Positions 47,670 through 57,294 of a stretch of DNA of 64,000 nucleotides are shown here, one piece after another. Location of the stretch: assembly GCA_900169235.1 (NCBI GenBank), contig FWCC01000063.1:1-64000 (forward strand). Reading direction: 5' to 3'. Numbering within the stretch: the first letter of the stretch is position 1; every line of letters begins with the position of its first letter. This stretch comes from Zarea fungicola. Its lineage: Eukaryota > Ascomycota > Sordariomycetes > Hypocreales > Cordycipitaceae. Under the pieces are notes generated by a model. It saw nothing but the letters and a program-made list of their open reading frames with translations. It was not told the origin of the DNA and made no database searches. The translations under genes and the position numbers were made by a program.

Positions 47670-49978
47670 CTACCACATGAACTGCTGCAGTCGCCCTCCC
47701 TCCAGAACGCTCCCATCCTCCGCCCTCCACACATACGGTCTCGACAAAAAGATGTACCCAGTCACCAGGTTAATCAACACATGCCATGCGCCCTCCACAA
47801 ACAGCCGCACATCATACCCGCCGCTCCAATCCGCAACGGCCTGCACCGCCGCACTACTCGCCAGGAATCCGCTGTCGGCTGCCGCTTTCGCGGAGTGCAC
47901 ATGGTCGCGCAGACGCCATGCCGGCACCATGAGCCGCCACATCACCCACGGCAGGATAAAGTAGCGCGGCTCCACGAGCGGTGCCGTCACCAGCGAGAGC
48001 GACGTGGCGAGCAAGAAGATGAGGCCCGTCGATGTCGGAACTGAGCGCGTCGAGAGAAGCAGACTGTCCTGCGCGATCTGCGTCTTCAGTTCTGCCTCGC
48101 TGGCCTTGATACTCTCCAGTGTTGCGGCCGAGGACGAATCGGGGGGTTGCGGGTATGGTGTGTCGCTTTGGCGTTTGGGGCCATCGGCAGACGGGGGCAC
48201 CCAGAAAGGGTGGTTGACAAACGCCGTCGGCTGGTCGACGCCAGACCAGCTATTGTGGCCGCCGAGCGTCTCCCAGACCATCCAACGGCAGATGGTATAC
48301 GGCAGGACGAGCGCGAGGCGGACAAAGCCACTGCGACGAATGGTGTAGCGGAAGATGTAAAACATGTAGTGCCGGTTGTCGGCGAGTGTAAATGGGTGCA
48401 CGATGGTGTTATACTTGACGATGGCGAGAGATAGGACGCCCGTTGTGCCGAGGTAGAGCGGCCAGATGATTTTGGAGCGGGCGAAGGTGACGGCAACGCC
48501 GAGAAGGCCTGCTGGAGGACTGTACAGAGCTTCATGTTTTTCTGCACTTGCCATTGATGAATTCTTCTTGGAATCTCCCGCTTTTGATCTTGTAGGTTTG
48601 CGAGAAGAGGAAGTAACCATATTAAGCAAGGAGACTACTGAAGGGAGGAGAAGAGGAAGAGAGAAAAAGGCAAAAAAGGGCCAAATATAAAGCATTTGCG
48701 CGAGGTGAATGGTCGCAACATGGTTAGACCTGTCACCAAGCACAACACTTCCGTTCCACTGGACAAAGCCTGCAAAGGCAAGTAAAACAAAAACGTAAGG
48801 CCAAATTTGTCGAAGGACGCGGAGAGGGTTGCAGAGGGCTGCAATGCCAATGCTGAGAGCAGTAAAAATCATATCTGATGTGAAGGTGTTAGCACAAGAA
48901 TACGACGCATGGGCAATATAAAATACACTTGCCATCTGGATATGACTTGTGGATAGGCAAATCGTGAATATCCCCAGCCGAATACCTCCTGGCGAGGTAT
49001 TTGCACTGCTCCCAAAGCGTCATTATCCTTGCTGGATAGTCAACCTTGTTCGGCCTGAGTGTCTTGACCGCATGCACAGCCTCCAATCCACCCATAAAAA
49101 CCACGACCCAGAATACATTCGTCTGGCGCATCAACAGCGTAGCGATACCCAGCACAATCGTGAGCATGTCGCTGCGCAGCGGACTTAAGTCATGCCCCAC
49201 GCGCGCCAGATGGTTGAGATACGCAGCAAGCACCACGCCAGTCGACAGCACATCCGTGTAGTACAGGCCAGCAAAGAAGAATATGAGCGGGAAGAGGCCA
49301 ATGTTGATGGCTGTGTGCACGGCGTACTGCGAAAAGGCACGGATCCTGGGCGGGTTCGGCGTCGCGGCCTCGTGCTGGCGCGCCTCGATGGCCTGGCGGC
49401 ACCAGAGCGCGAGGTAGCTGACGCCGACGACGCCGACAAAGTTAATGGCGCGGAGGCTAAACGTGTCACAGATACTAAGCTGCGGGATTCGCAGCGCAGT
49501 GGCGGTACGGTGCACAACGACGGAGAAGAGGTATCTACAGCAAGCCGAAGAGTAAGCAAGCCTGTGGTGGCAAGTGGACAGATACGGACAAGGAGGGAAT
49601 GTTCATACAATCCAGGAGGCGTAGTAATTTTATCATCCCATTCGAAAAACTTGCCCTGGCAATATTTCTGCGCCTGGGGAATATGAAATATTTCATCCTT
49701 AGAACATGTCGGCTTCGTTAGTAAACAGATTACGACACAGAACATAGGATACGTGTGCGTTTGCAACATACGAGATACGGCTTCGGTACGGCCCTCGACA
49801 CTAAAGTAAACCAGACTTGCGCCGCGCATGTCAATAATATGGGAAGCCGGACACCCCAACGTGGTAGATTGCTGCCTCCCGTACCACCAGGGATAGCGTT
49901 GAAGAAGATGGTAGCGGCCGCTGGCAGCAAAGCGCCGACGACAATGGCAATGGTGCTGCTAGCTTCTTCCTTGGCCAT
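47670..49978 (-). CDS. alg10: Dol-P-Glc:Glc2Man9GlcNAc2-PP-Dol alpha-1,2-glucosyltransferase Alg10
   Basis: Minus-strand exons 49772-49978, 49609-49697, 48933-49534 and 47670-48874 give 700 aa. Exon joins rebuild the diagnostic luminal motif [35 protein letters not shown], followed by RAINFVGVVG, HTAINIGLFPLIFFFAGLYYTD, RQTNVFWVVVFMGGLEAV, a long hydrophilic loop (residues ~390-420), and about a dozen membrane helices. The end, VEPRYFILPWVMWRL and the last membrane segment, is typical. Alg10 (Die2) adds the third, terminal glucose to the lipid-linked N-glycan precursor, which completes the donor for oligosaccharyltransferase. The third intron (48875-48932) uses a GC donor (GCAAGT) with a CAG acceptor. 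No GT alternative keeps the frame, so this GC-AG intron is needed for the full product. Confidence 0.94.
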
Positions 49979-50392
49979 TATAAACCATGAATAAATGAGG
50001 ACACAATATTAATGAGTGTAGACGAAGACAAAAGAAAAGGCAGCCTTGCTGACATGAATGACAGTTTGCAAATACCCGGCCGTTGCGAGGTGAGCCGCGT
50101 GCTTCAGGGAGCACAGCAGAGCTTAGTTGTTCGTAAATGACAGTGTTCTGGCAGATCCACACTGTACGTGATCCGCAAAGATTCGGCATCGCGCCGGTTC
50201 TCTGTCAAGAACAAAGTTAAAATTGCAGAAAAATTACTGTGCAATGGCTAAACAGTCTACTGTACAGAGGGAATAGTTGATTTACTTGTTTGGTGTAAAT
50301 GTCTATTTTTGAATGATATCTATACAAAGGGAACTAGCTCCATGCACTGCATAGACGTTGTTACAGGTCCATATGGAAAAGCGGCTCTGCGC
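49979..50392. other. Intergenic, ALG10 promoter and QCR10 3' flank
   Basis: About 400 bases without a gene. It contains the likely ALG10 promoter next to 49978 and the 3' UTR of QCR10. Confidence 0.65.
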
Positions 50393-51268
50393 TTAGAAGG
50401 GCTACATGGCATATTAGATTCAGAACGGTACAGATTGAAGCATGAGGAAAGATACTTACGTTGTCCTGGGGGTGGACCTCCTTGTGGTAGAACTGAGCCA
50501 TACCAGGGATCTTCTACTTGGACATTAGATGGATGCCACAGTCGGTTCGAATACGTGGACACTTACGTTGAGAATATCGGTCTGGATACGGGGAATTCCA
50601 GAGGTAAACAGAAGGGCACCAGCGGCAGCGGCACCGCCGAAGAGACCGAGGCGGAAAGAGCTAGTAAATCTGTTAGTTTGTGGCCGCACATGCTGTCGTG
50701 CTCAAGCACCATCAAACTGCTCTCCGTTCCATGCTTTTCCGATCAATGAGCACACCATGAGCTTGGTACACCGCATATATCCATCTGTTTCCCCTCGTAT
50801 TGGTGGTAGTATTGCCATAAAAGGCTTTGCCGCGGCCACGTTCCCAACCACTACAGCTTTGTCTCCCCTCTTTCCACCGAAACCAAATGCTGTACTTACG
50901 TTCTGAAAATGGTCTGGCCGGACCAACCCTTGAGATTGGGCTGGAACTGGTACCTAATCGTAAAGCGTCAGTGAATTCGTCTCGCCATATGGTCCGTCGA
51001 TGCTTTCCGACGGGAGAATTGTCGTGGAAAACGGATCGAAAGGGAGGTGGATGTTTTCGATTTCGTTTCGATCCAACCAGGCGTCATGGATTCGCTGGAA
51101 AAAGACGTACTTGGGGCCGTAGGCGCTCTTGAACTCGGCGCGGCGGAAAGGAGTCTGGAAGAAGACCGAAGGTTAGCGCATTCCCAGAATGGCATTACCG
51201 GCGGCACGCGAGCCTGCAGAGGTAGAATCTCAAGACCAGTAGCAGAATATACATACAGCGGAAACCAT
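50393..51268 (-). CDS. qcr10: Ubiquinol-cytochrome c reductase subunit 10 (complex III)
   Basis: Six minus-strand exons: 51257-51268 (12 nt), 51111-51154 (44), 50900-50953 (54), 50567-50660 (94), 50513-50460 (54) and 50393-50401 (9 nt, Pro-Phe-stop). All introns have GT...AG ends, total coding length is 267 nt, and the product is 88 aa. Reading: MVSATPFRRAEFKSAYGPKY, QFQPNLKGWSGQTIFRTS, a single membrane helix GLFGGAAAAGALLFTSGIPR, then IQTDIL and a tail ending HPQDNPF. The AYGPKY, GIPRIQxDIL and PQDNPF pieces are the hallmarks of fungal Qcr10. It is a small single-pass subunit in the mitochondrial inner membrane, helping hold the Rieske protein in complex III. It has no cleavable presequence. 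It is divergent from MED4, with CCAAT boxes between them. Confidence 0.93.
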
Positions 51269-51597
51269 ATTGTCTGAATTTAGCGGCTGGAGACGCAATT
51301 GCTACTTCAATGGCCAATTGTCGTGGGATAATATCAAAAGGGCTAAGCTGCGAGAGTTTGTTGCCGGGAAAGGCCGAATAGTGCCTCAGGTTCTTACTGG
51401 TCGACGCCATGGGCCAATCAGACACCAGCAATACGGCCCACCGTAACTTCTGAGCGGCCTTCACTTTCAACGCCGGACATGTGGGCAGCGGCGCCATCTT
51501 TATTCCTAACCGCGACCCAGCCCTCACGTAACTACAGAGGACTGCTGCACAACACAATCACTCACCGTTTTGGAGTACACTGCAGACGTGTCCGGCG
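51269..51597. promoter_or_regulatory. Shared divergent promoter of QCR10 and MED4, with two CCAAT boxes
   Basis: Only 329 bases separate the two start codons. CCAAT occurs at 51314-51318 and 51414-51418, i.e. 46 and 146 bases upstream of the QCR10 start. In fungi the HAP/CBF complex binds CCAAT and activates respiratory-chain genes, which fits QCR10. MED4 would share it passively. Binding is inferred from sequence only. Confidence 0.6.
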
Positions 51598-52789
51598 ATG
51601 GACAAGATTATCGATGAGCGCTTTGAGCGCCTGGAAAAGGCCTTCGCAGGGCTCATCGACTCGGTCACGAAATACCATCCATCCACAACCCTGGCCGAAG
51701 AACTGTCGGCGGCGGATGCAGAACTCACAAAAGGACTAGAGCAAGGTAATTACAGTAAAAACGAAGCGCCACTTGCGCAATTTCTCCATTATATCTGACA
51801 GCTATCTGTGTCATGGAATTTTCTTGTACTTTTCTGTGAGGCAAACCTGGCTAACCCTGTCCACAATTAAACCAGTCCAAACTCACCAGAACAACTATCT
51901 ACGAATACTCGAGCTGAGGCTGGCCTCAACCGCCCTGGACACGCAAATACGAGAAACACTTACGAGTCTCGCCAACACACGCCGCGATATTGTTAATACA
52001 CATACTACAAAATTCCCCTCTAGCCCGAACTACCCCATCGCCTACGAGGAGCTCCTCAGCTATGCCCGGCGCATCAGCAAGACGACCATGCCGCCTGCGG
52101 CCACCATCAACGCCTCTGTCCCTCCCTCTGGTGCGCAGACCCCAAATGCGGGAGAAACACAATCGCAAGCCGTGACGCCAGCGGCGACGACTCCCGCAGC
52201 CGGCGCAACACCGGCCGCTGCTGCGACGCCAGCAGCCATAACACCCTTGACCACGCAAAGCCCAGCCGCTATCAACGGCGTCGGCAACACACAGCAGCCT
52301 CCCTCACAGCAAGGCGGTGCCGGCGCCGGAACCTCATTACTGACAAGCCTGCCAGAGCCCATGGCGCAGTACCTTAACCCGCTCTCCGGCCAGGTCTTCT
52401 TCCCCTGGCCGCTCGAGGACAAGATCCGCTCCGGCTCGTTGGCCTCCAACCAGATCCTCGCGGAGCAGGGCATTGACCCGCGAGGCTACGATCCCGTCGC
52501 AGAGGAAGAAAATAAGAAGAAGGAAGAGGCCGAGCGGCGAGAGCGCGAGGAGCGCGAGGCCCGTGAGCAGGAAGAGAGAGACCGCTTGCTGCGCGAGGAG
52601 AGGGAGAGGCTGCGGCAAGAGCGCGAGCGGCAGCGCGAAAAGGAACAGGAGGAGTGGCGGCGGGCGAGCGTTCATACGGGCGCCGCAGCAGAAGCGCCTG
52701 GAAGTGCGGCGGCCAAGGCGCCAGAGAAGAAACAGTTCCAGTTTACGAACCTGGATGATCTGGACGATGACGACGACGACGACGACTAG
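51598..52789 (+). CDS. med4: Mediator complex subunit 4
   Basis: Exons 51598-51745 and 51876-52789 give 353 aa. The start MDKIIDERFERLEKAFAGLIDSVTKYHPS and the region across the join (ELTKGLEQVQTHQNNYLRILELR) are typical Med4 coiled coil. Next is the helical FPSSPNYPIAYEELLSYARRISKTTMPP core, an Ala/Thr/Pro-rich linker (residues ~120-200), and the PWPLEDKIRSGSLASNQILAEQGIDP segment, which recurs in fungal Med4. Residues ~245-310 are a highly charged Arg/Glu single-helix-like coil, and the end is a run of Asp. Med4 belongs to the Mediator middle module and links RNA polymerase II to activators in the nucleus. The intron carries a GGCTAACC branch site and a GTAATT donor. Confidence 0.93.
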
Positions 52790-53089
52790 AAGACGGTTTT
52801 TTGGTCGTTCTTCAAAAGGCTGTTTTAGTAGATTCTTTTGCATTTTTTATAAGCGAGCGAACCAGCCATGCACTGTTGACGAAACAGACACAGAAAAAAC
52901 TTGGCTTTTTGTATTTTTACAAGCGGAATAATGGATAAATCAAACAAAAATAGTGTAACAATAGTCTAATGCCGCTCTGGCCTTTTTATCATGAGATGTC
53001 ACCAAAATCCCTCCCATTCAGCCAAATCCTGTCCCGGTCCTGCCCTTGCCTTGTTTCTCCCATTTCATTCCACGATAATCTGCTACTCC
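52790..53089. other. Intergenic, convergent 3' flanks
   Basis: 300 bases between the MED4 stop and the TM9 gene stop on the other strand. No gene seen. Confidence 0.7.
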
Positions 53090-55079
53090 TTAATCAATCT
53101 TGATGGACTTGTATATCTTCATGACGAACCACCAACTAGCGAAGTATCCAATCGAACCTAATATGGGTTAGCATCATTTGTTCGCATACATACATGCAGA
53201 ATTTTCGGGAAGGACGCTTACCAGCTAGGATGAAAAACAGGAACGAGATAAGTGCGCTGTAACCAATGTAGAGAACAGTGCCAGCAAGTCCACCAAGCTT
53301 GACTTTTGTGATGAGGTAGAGCAAACAGTTAAGGAAGACGTACCCACCACTCATGCCCGCAGCCAGGAACGATCGCCATTGCCAATGGTAGTTCTCGGAG
53401 CACAATAAGAAGTACGTCAGGAGAATCGTGACCGTGGCGCAGACAACCACCATGAGTGAGTAGCAGAGGAAGAGGAAGCCAAACATGTAGTAGATTCTGC
53501 TGAACCAGATGGAGTTCATGATAAAGTAGAGCTCCACAAAGATGGCGCCAAAAGGCAGCAGGCCGACAATTAGCATGCTGGGAATGGGCTTGAGATAAGT
53601 AGTCGTGGGCGGGATTTGGCGCGGGATCTGGTTTGTGCGGACAGGTGGCTCAATCTTGCCGCTGCGGAAGCCGAGCCACGAGCCAGCGACAGAGAGCGGA
53701 ATCGAAATGATGAACCAGATGGCGAGAAGGACAAGCATGGTGGTAAAGGGAACAGCACCGGAGGACTGCTTCGCCCACAGGAATAGGTCGAGAAGGAAAA
53801 ATACGCCAAAGACAATGGCGGGCACGAGAAGGGGCGTCAACGCAATGTTGACCTTCCACTGCTCGCCGCCCATGGCTTTGTAGACCCGAGCAGAGACGTA
53901 ACCGCCAACGGAGCCGAGAATCGTGTACAGCAGAATCATAATCGTGCCAAGGGAGCCTCTGTTAGACGGCGACAAGAAACCCAGAAGCGCGAAAACGATG
54001 GTGCTGGCAGTCATGACAAATATTTGCGCACCGTTGCCTAGCAGAACGGACAGGAGCAGAGGGTGCGACGGGTTGCGGAAGACATCGCCATGAACTAGCT
54101 TCCAACCGGAATCCTCTTGCACGCCGTCTTCCAGGGCAGATGTGCCGCTTAAATCCTCCAGGTTGATTTGGTCCAGGCGGTTGTAGCGGGCAATATCCTT
54201 CTTGAGCGTACGAACGAGGACAGACATGACGGTCATGACTAGGATAACCACGATGATGGCCGTGTCAATGAGCCAGAACCAGTGAATCTTGGGATCGAAA
54301 ACATGCAGGTACTTGTCCCATCTCGTAGCCCAGGCAGTAGGAGACTTCTCCCAGTATACACTGTAGCTATATTTGACCGTTTGGCTTCCACTTGCCGTCA
54401 GAACAAGAGTATCGTGTCCGGCTTTGCAATCGGCGGCACCAGTATACTTCTTCGAGTCAGGGTCCACGCGGACACCAACAACGCGAAGCTGATTGGCATT
54501 GCCGCCGACCTCGTGGTATTCAACATAGATATCATAATGGTTGTTGAGGACAATATTGTCGTTTTCGTCGTCGCCTCCCATGAAGAACCCAGGGCTGTAA
54601 AAAGACGTGTCCGTCAGTCGATCCTCAATCTTTTGGCCAGCAGGCAGGCCATCGACAAGCCAATTCAGGCTATACCCTTCTTCTATGCGGTCTCGGAGAA
54701 AGGCGACGGCATTTTCGGAATATTGCACCTCGCACAGAGGCTTGCAGACCTCGTCCTTTGCCATGGATAGCTCAAACGGAGAGGTCATTATTCTGTCGCC
54801 AAAGAGAATGCTGCCAAGGCTCTCAGAGACGTATTCGGGTCCGTCTTTGGGCTGGCAGAAGCCAAATGCCGGATGATAGTAGTCGAATGAGACGACAGAG
54901 TGCAGGCGGGAATCTTGAGGCCCAGCAATCGGTCGAATACTGTTGACGTATAGGGGCACTGAGTCGCCAGGCTTGTACGATGTTGGGGCGACGCCAGGTA
55001 GGTAGAATGCAGACGCCAGCTGTGGTGCAGCGAGTATTGTCGCTAAAAGCGCCGAAGGCGCAGGCTGTAGAAAGTGCAT
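53090..55079 (-). CDS. TM9/EMP70 family endomembrane protein
   Basis: Minus-strand exons 53222-55079 and 53090-53157 give 641 aa. The signal peptide is at residues 1-24 (cleavage after ASA), followed by FYLPGVAPTSYKPGDSVPLYVNSI, the standard nonaspanin start. The luminal domain (to ~residue 265) has FDYYHPAFGFCQP, SLGSILFGDRI and NWLVDGLPAG. The following nine membrane helices carry family blocks WKLVHGDVFRNP, GNGAQIFVMT, GSVGGYVSARVYK and LPFGAIFVELYFI. Exon 2 encodes the last helix and the tail KIYKSIKID, a KxD-type COPI-binding signal that keeps TM9 proteins in the Golgi. The yeast relative is Emp70/Tmn1-3, involved in adhesion, copper and protein sorting. It is closer to Tmn2/Emp70 (TM9SF2/4-like) by length. 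Divergent from LCP5. Confidence 0.94.
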
Positions 55080-55538
55080 CGTGATTTCGTTGTCGATTTA
55101 TATCATGCCAAATTGTATCGTGAGATAGGTGCGATGCGCCGCGCGGCGTACGCTGAGTGGAGGTCGGACTATACAGGGGGTATGGATGGCGGCAGTAAAT
55201 CGGAGGACTGGCAGATGCAGTTATTTCAGACGGGTTTGATAAAGAAAGCTAGTTCTTGCAACAGTCCAGTTGATTCTTGAACTTCGCTGTTCGCGGTTCG
55301 GTAGTCCAGGAAGCCAGGAGAGCTTGCTGGACTAAAATGACAAGGTGGTTGTTAGTTGTCACTTACGTAGCTAGAGCAAAATGTGGCTCAGTCATCATGC
55401 GCCACATGCAACGGGTATGCGCCACAGCAAGAAAGTGGTCCGCCCCGCTAAAAAGTTTAGAGATGGTTGAAGGAGTACCAAAAAAATGAGTTGAGCGACA
55501 CGGCGATTTTCTTCATCCAAGTACCACAGCTGAGCACC
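55080..55538. promoter_or_regulatory. Shared divergent promoter of TM9 and LCP5 genes
   Basis: 459 bases between the two start codons. No strong TATA element or CCAAT box stands out. An in-frame earlier ATG for LCP5 exists at 55467 but gives a hydrophobic leader unlike the family. Confidence 0.5.
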
Positions 55539-56669
55539 ATGGCAGTTGTTACAACACTTCCAGCTCTGCTGGAATCGCTAAACCAGTCGCTATCATTAGC
55601 ACAAGAAGCCGCTCCTGCGCTGACTAATATCGAGCATCAAAAGGATGGCATTTCACTGCTTGACGTCAAGAACGAAATGCTCCTCTCGTATCTAGAGAAC
55701 TTGGTTTTTCTCATTCTGCTGAAAACCCGCAACAACAAGAAGACAGCCATCCAAGAAAAAGACGCCAAACTTGACGAAGAGGTCCGCTCCAAACTCGTTG
55801 AACTACGACTCTACCTCGAAAAAGGTGCCCGCCCGCTAGAGGAGAAACTCCGATTTTCCATTGAAAGATTTCTACGTACAGCAGACGATGCCCAGAGAGA
55901 AGAAAAAGCCAAAGAACAAGGTTCAAATCAAAGAACTGGCTCCGAAAGCGACGAAGACGAGGAAGACTCCGCATCTGAAGATGAGGATTCAGACACCGAA
56001 CAGCAGCAGGACCCGAGAAGCAATTTGCGCGGGAAAATGGCTGCTGCTCCGAAATTGGGTAACATGGTGGATGATGTGACTGTACGGCCGGCACAAAGAG
56101 ATGATGCCCCATCAGGAGTGTATCGTCCACCGAAGAGAGATCGTCAGGTTATGGATACTGGCCTGCGGAAAGAAAAGATTGAACGTCGCCCAGCCAAATC
56201 ACGGACCATGGAGGAATTCATCAATTCCGAATTGGCAACAGCACCCATGGCTGAACCCAGTATTGGTACCACCATTGTGCAGGGTGGCCGCAGGATGAAG
56301 ACTACTGCGGACCGCGAGGCAGAGGCAGAGCGCCGCGAATACGAAGAGACCAACTACACACGTCTACCCAAGGAGGGCAAGAAGGAGAGAGCCAAGAAGG
56401 CCCGACAAGAAGGTGGCAGCCGTCGCATGCAGTTTGGTGGTGAGGAGTGGCACGATCTGGGTGAAGGTGTCGATCGCATCGATCGCCTCACGAAGCGCAA
56501 GGATGGCGGCCGCGGCAGTAATGTCCGCGCAATGCTGGATAAGAGTCGCAAGCGTGGGCGTGACACGACAGATGGACCTAGAAGCAGTGGCTATGAGATG
56601 GGTGATAGATTTAATAAAAAGGCCAAGATGCTCGAGGCAGGTCGAAAGGACAGAGGGAAAAACAGGTAG
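55539..56669 (+). CDS. lcp5: Lcp5/neuroguidin, Sas10/Utp3 family ribosome-biogenesis protein
   Basis: Single exon, 376 aa, starting at CACCATGG. The N-terminal ~140 residues are the Sas10/Utp3/C1D domain: LLESLNQSLSLAQEAAPALTNI, then GISLLDVKNEMLLSYLENLVFLILLK with the family motif LLDVKNEMLLSYL, and LRLYLEKGARPLEEKLRFSIERFL. It continues with an acidic, phosphorylation-prone stretch (SESDEDEEDSASEDEDSD), the APSGVYRPPK segment, and a basic C-terminus with NVRAMLDKSRKR and KAKMLEAGRK. Lcp5 is part of the small-subunit processome with U3 snoRNP and is needed for 18S rRNA maturation in the nucleolus. The YRPPKRDRQ and MEEFINSELATAP motifs match Lcp5/neuroguidin rather than Sas10 itself. Confidence 0.93.
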   Translation: MAVVTTLPALLESLNQSLSLAQEAAPALTNIEHQKDGISLLDVKNEMLLSYLENLVFLILLKTRNNKKTAIQEKDAKLDEEVRSKLVELRLYLEKGARPLEEKLRFSIERFLRTADDAQREEKAKEQGSNQRTGSESDEDEEDSASEDEDSDTEQQQDPRSNLRGKMAAAPKLGNMVDDVTVRPAQRDDAPSGVYRPPKRDRQVMDTGLRKEKIERRPAKSRTMEEFINSELATAPMAEPSIGTTIVQGGRRMKTTADREAEAERREYEETNYTRLPKEGKKERAKKARQEGGSRRMQFGGEEWHDLGEGVDRIDRLTKRKDGGRGSNVRAMLDKSRKRGRDTTDGPRSSGYEMGDRFNKKAKMLEAGRKDRGKNR

Positions 56670-57294
56670 AGGCAACATGTACATATAAGCGATTCAAAGC
56701 ACCTCATACCCCGATATCAGACCTGAGGTTCAACATGTACATACGTGATAAAGCAGACCACATACTTAAACCGTCCGCAAAAAGAAATTCTATCTTGTCA
56801 TGGAATTGAACGTTGTAGAGGCTTCTGCTGGAATCATTCCGCCCCCATTGCTGCATAGCCCCGCTATAACTTCATATTAGACCCCTCCATCATGTCAACA
56901 AAGGCGCTATCAGGCATGGAAGAAGATTAAATTGCAGGTTCCAGCCAGACACCGAAAATGAGTATATATCTTGTTCAAGCTAGAGATTATTCAAATAAGA
57001 AAATAGTAGATATAGAAAAAATCAATAAAAATGGTAGCTCGAACCCCAATACTACATGACGCCCTTGCCACTACCTCACAAGCAATATGTACATAATAAG
57101 CGGAACCCCGCCATCGCTGCTTCTGACTCACCCCACCATCCAAAACGACGCTTTTGATATAAAGTGCCCTGGTTTTACCCTTGTCAGACTGTACTATTTG
57201 TGTTGATCAAAATCTTAAGTCATAAATCGCGGCGAATATTGCTGTTCGGAACGCCATCGCATCTACGCCCGGCCAAACACGGCAGCTTTTGAAG
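56670..57294. other. Intergenic, promoter of the methionyl-tRNA synthetase gene
   Basis: AT-rich left half and a mixed right half. No gene, tRNA or repeat recognised. Confidence 0.6.
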
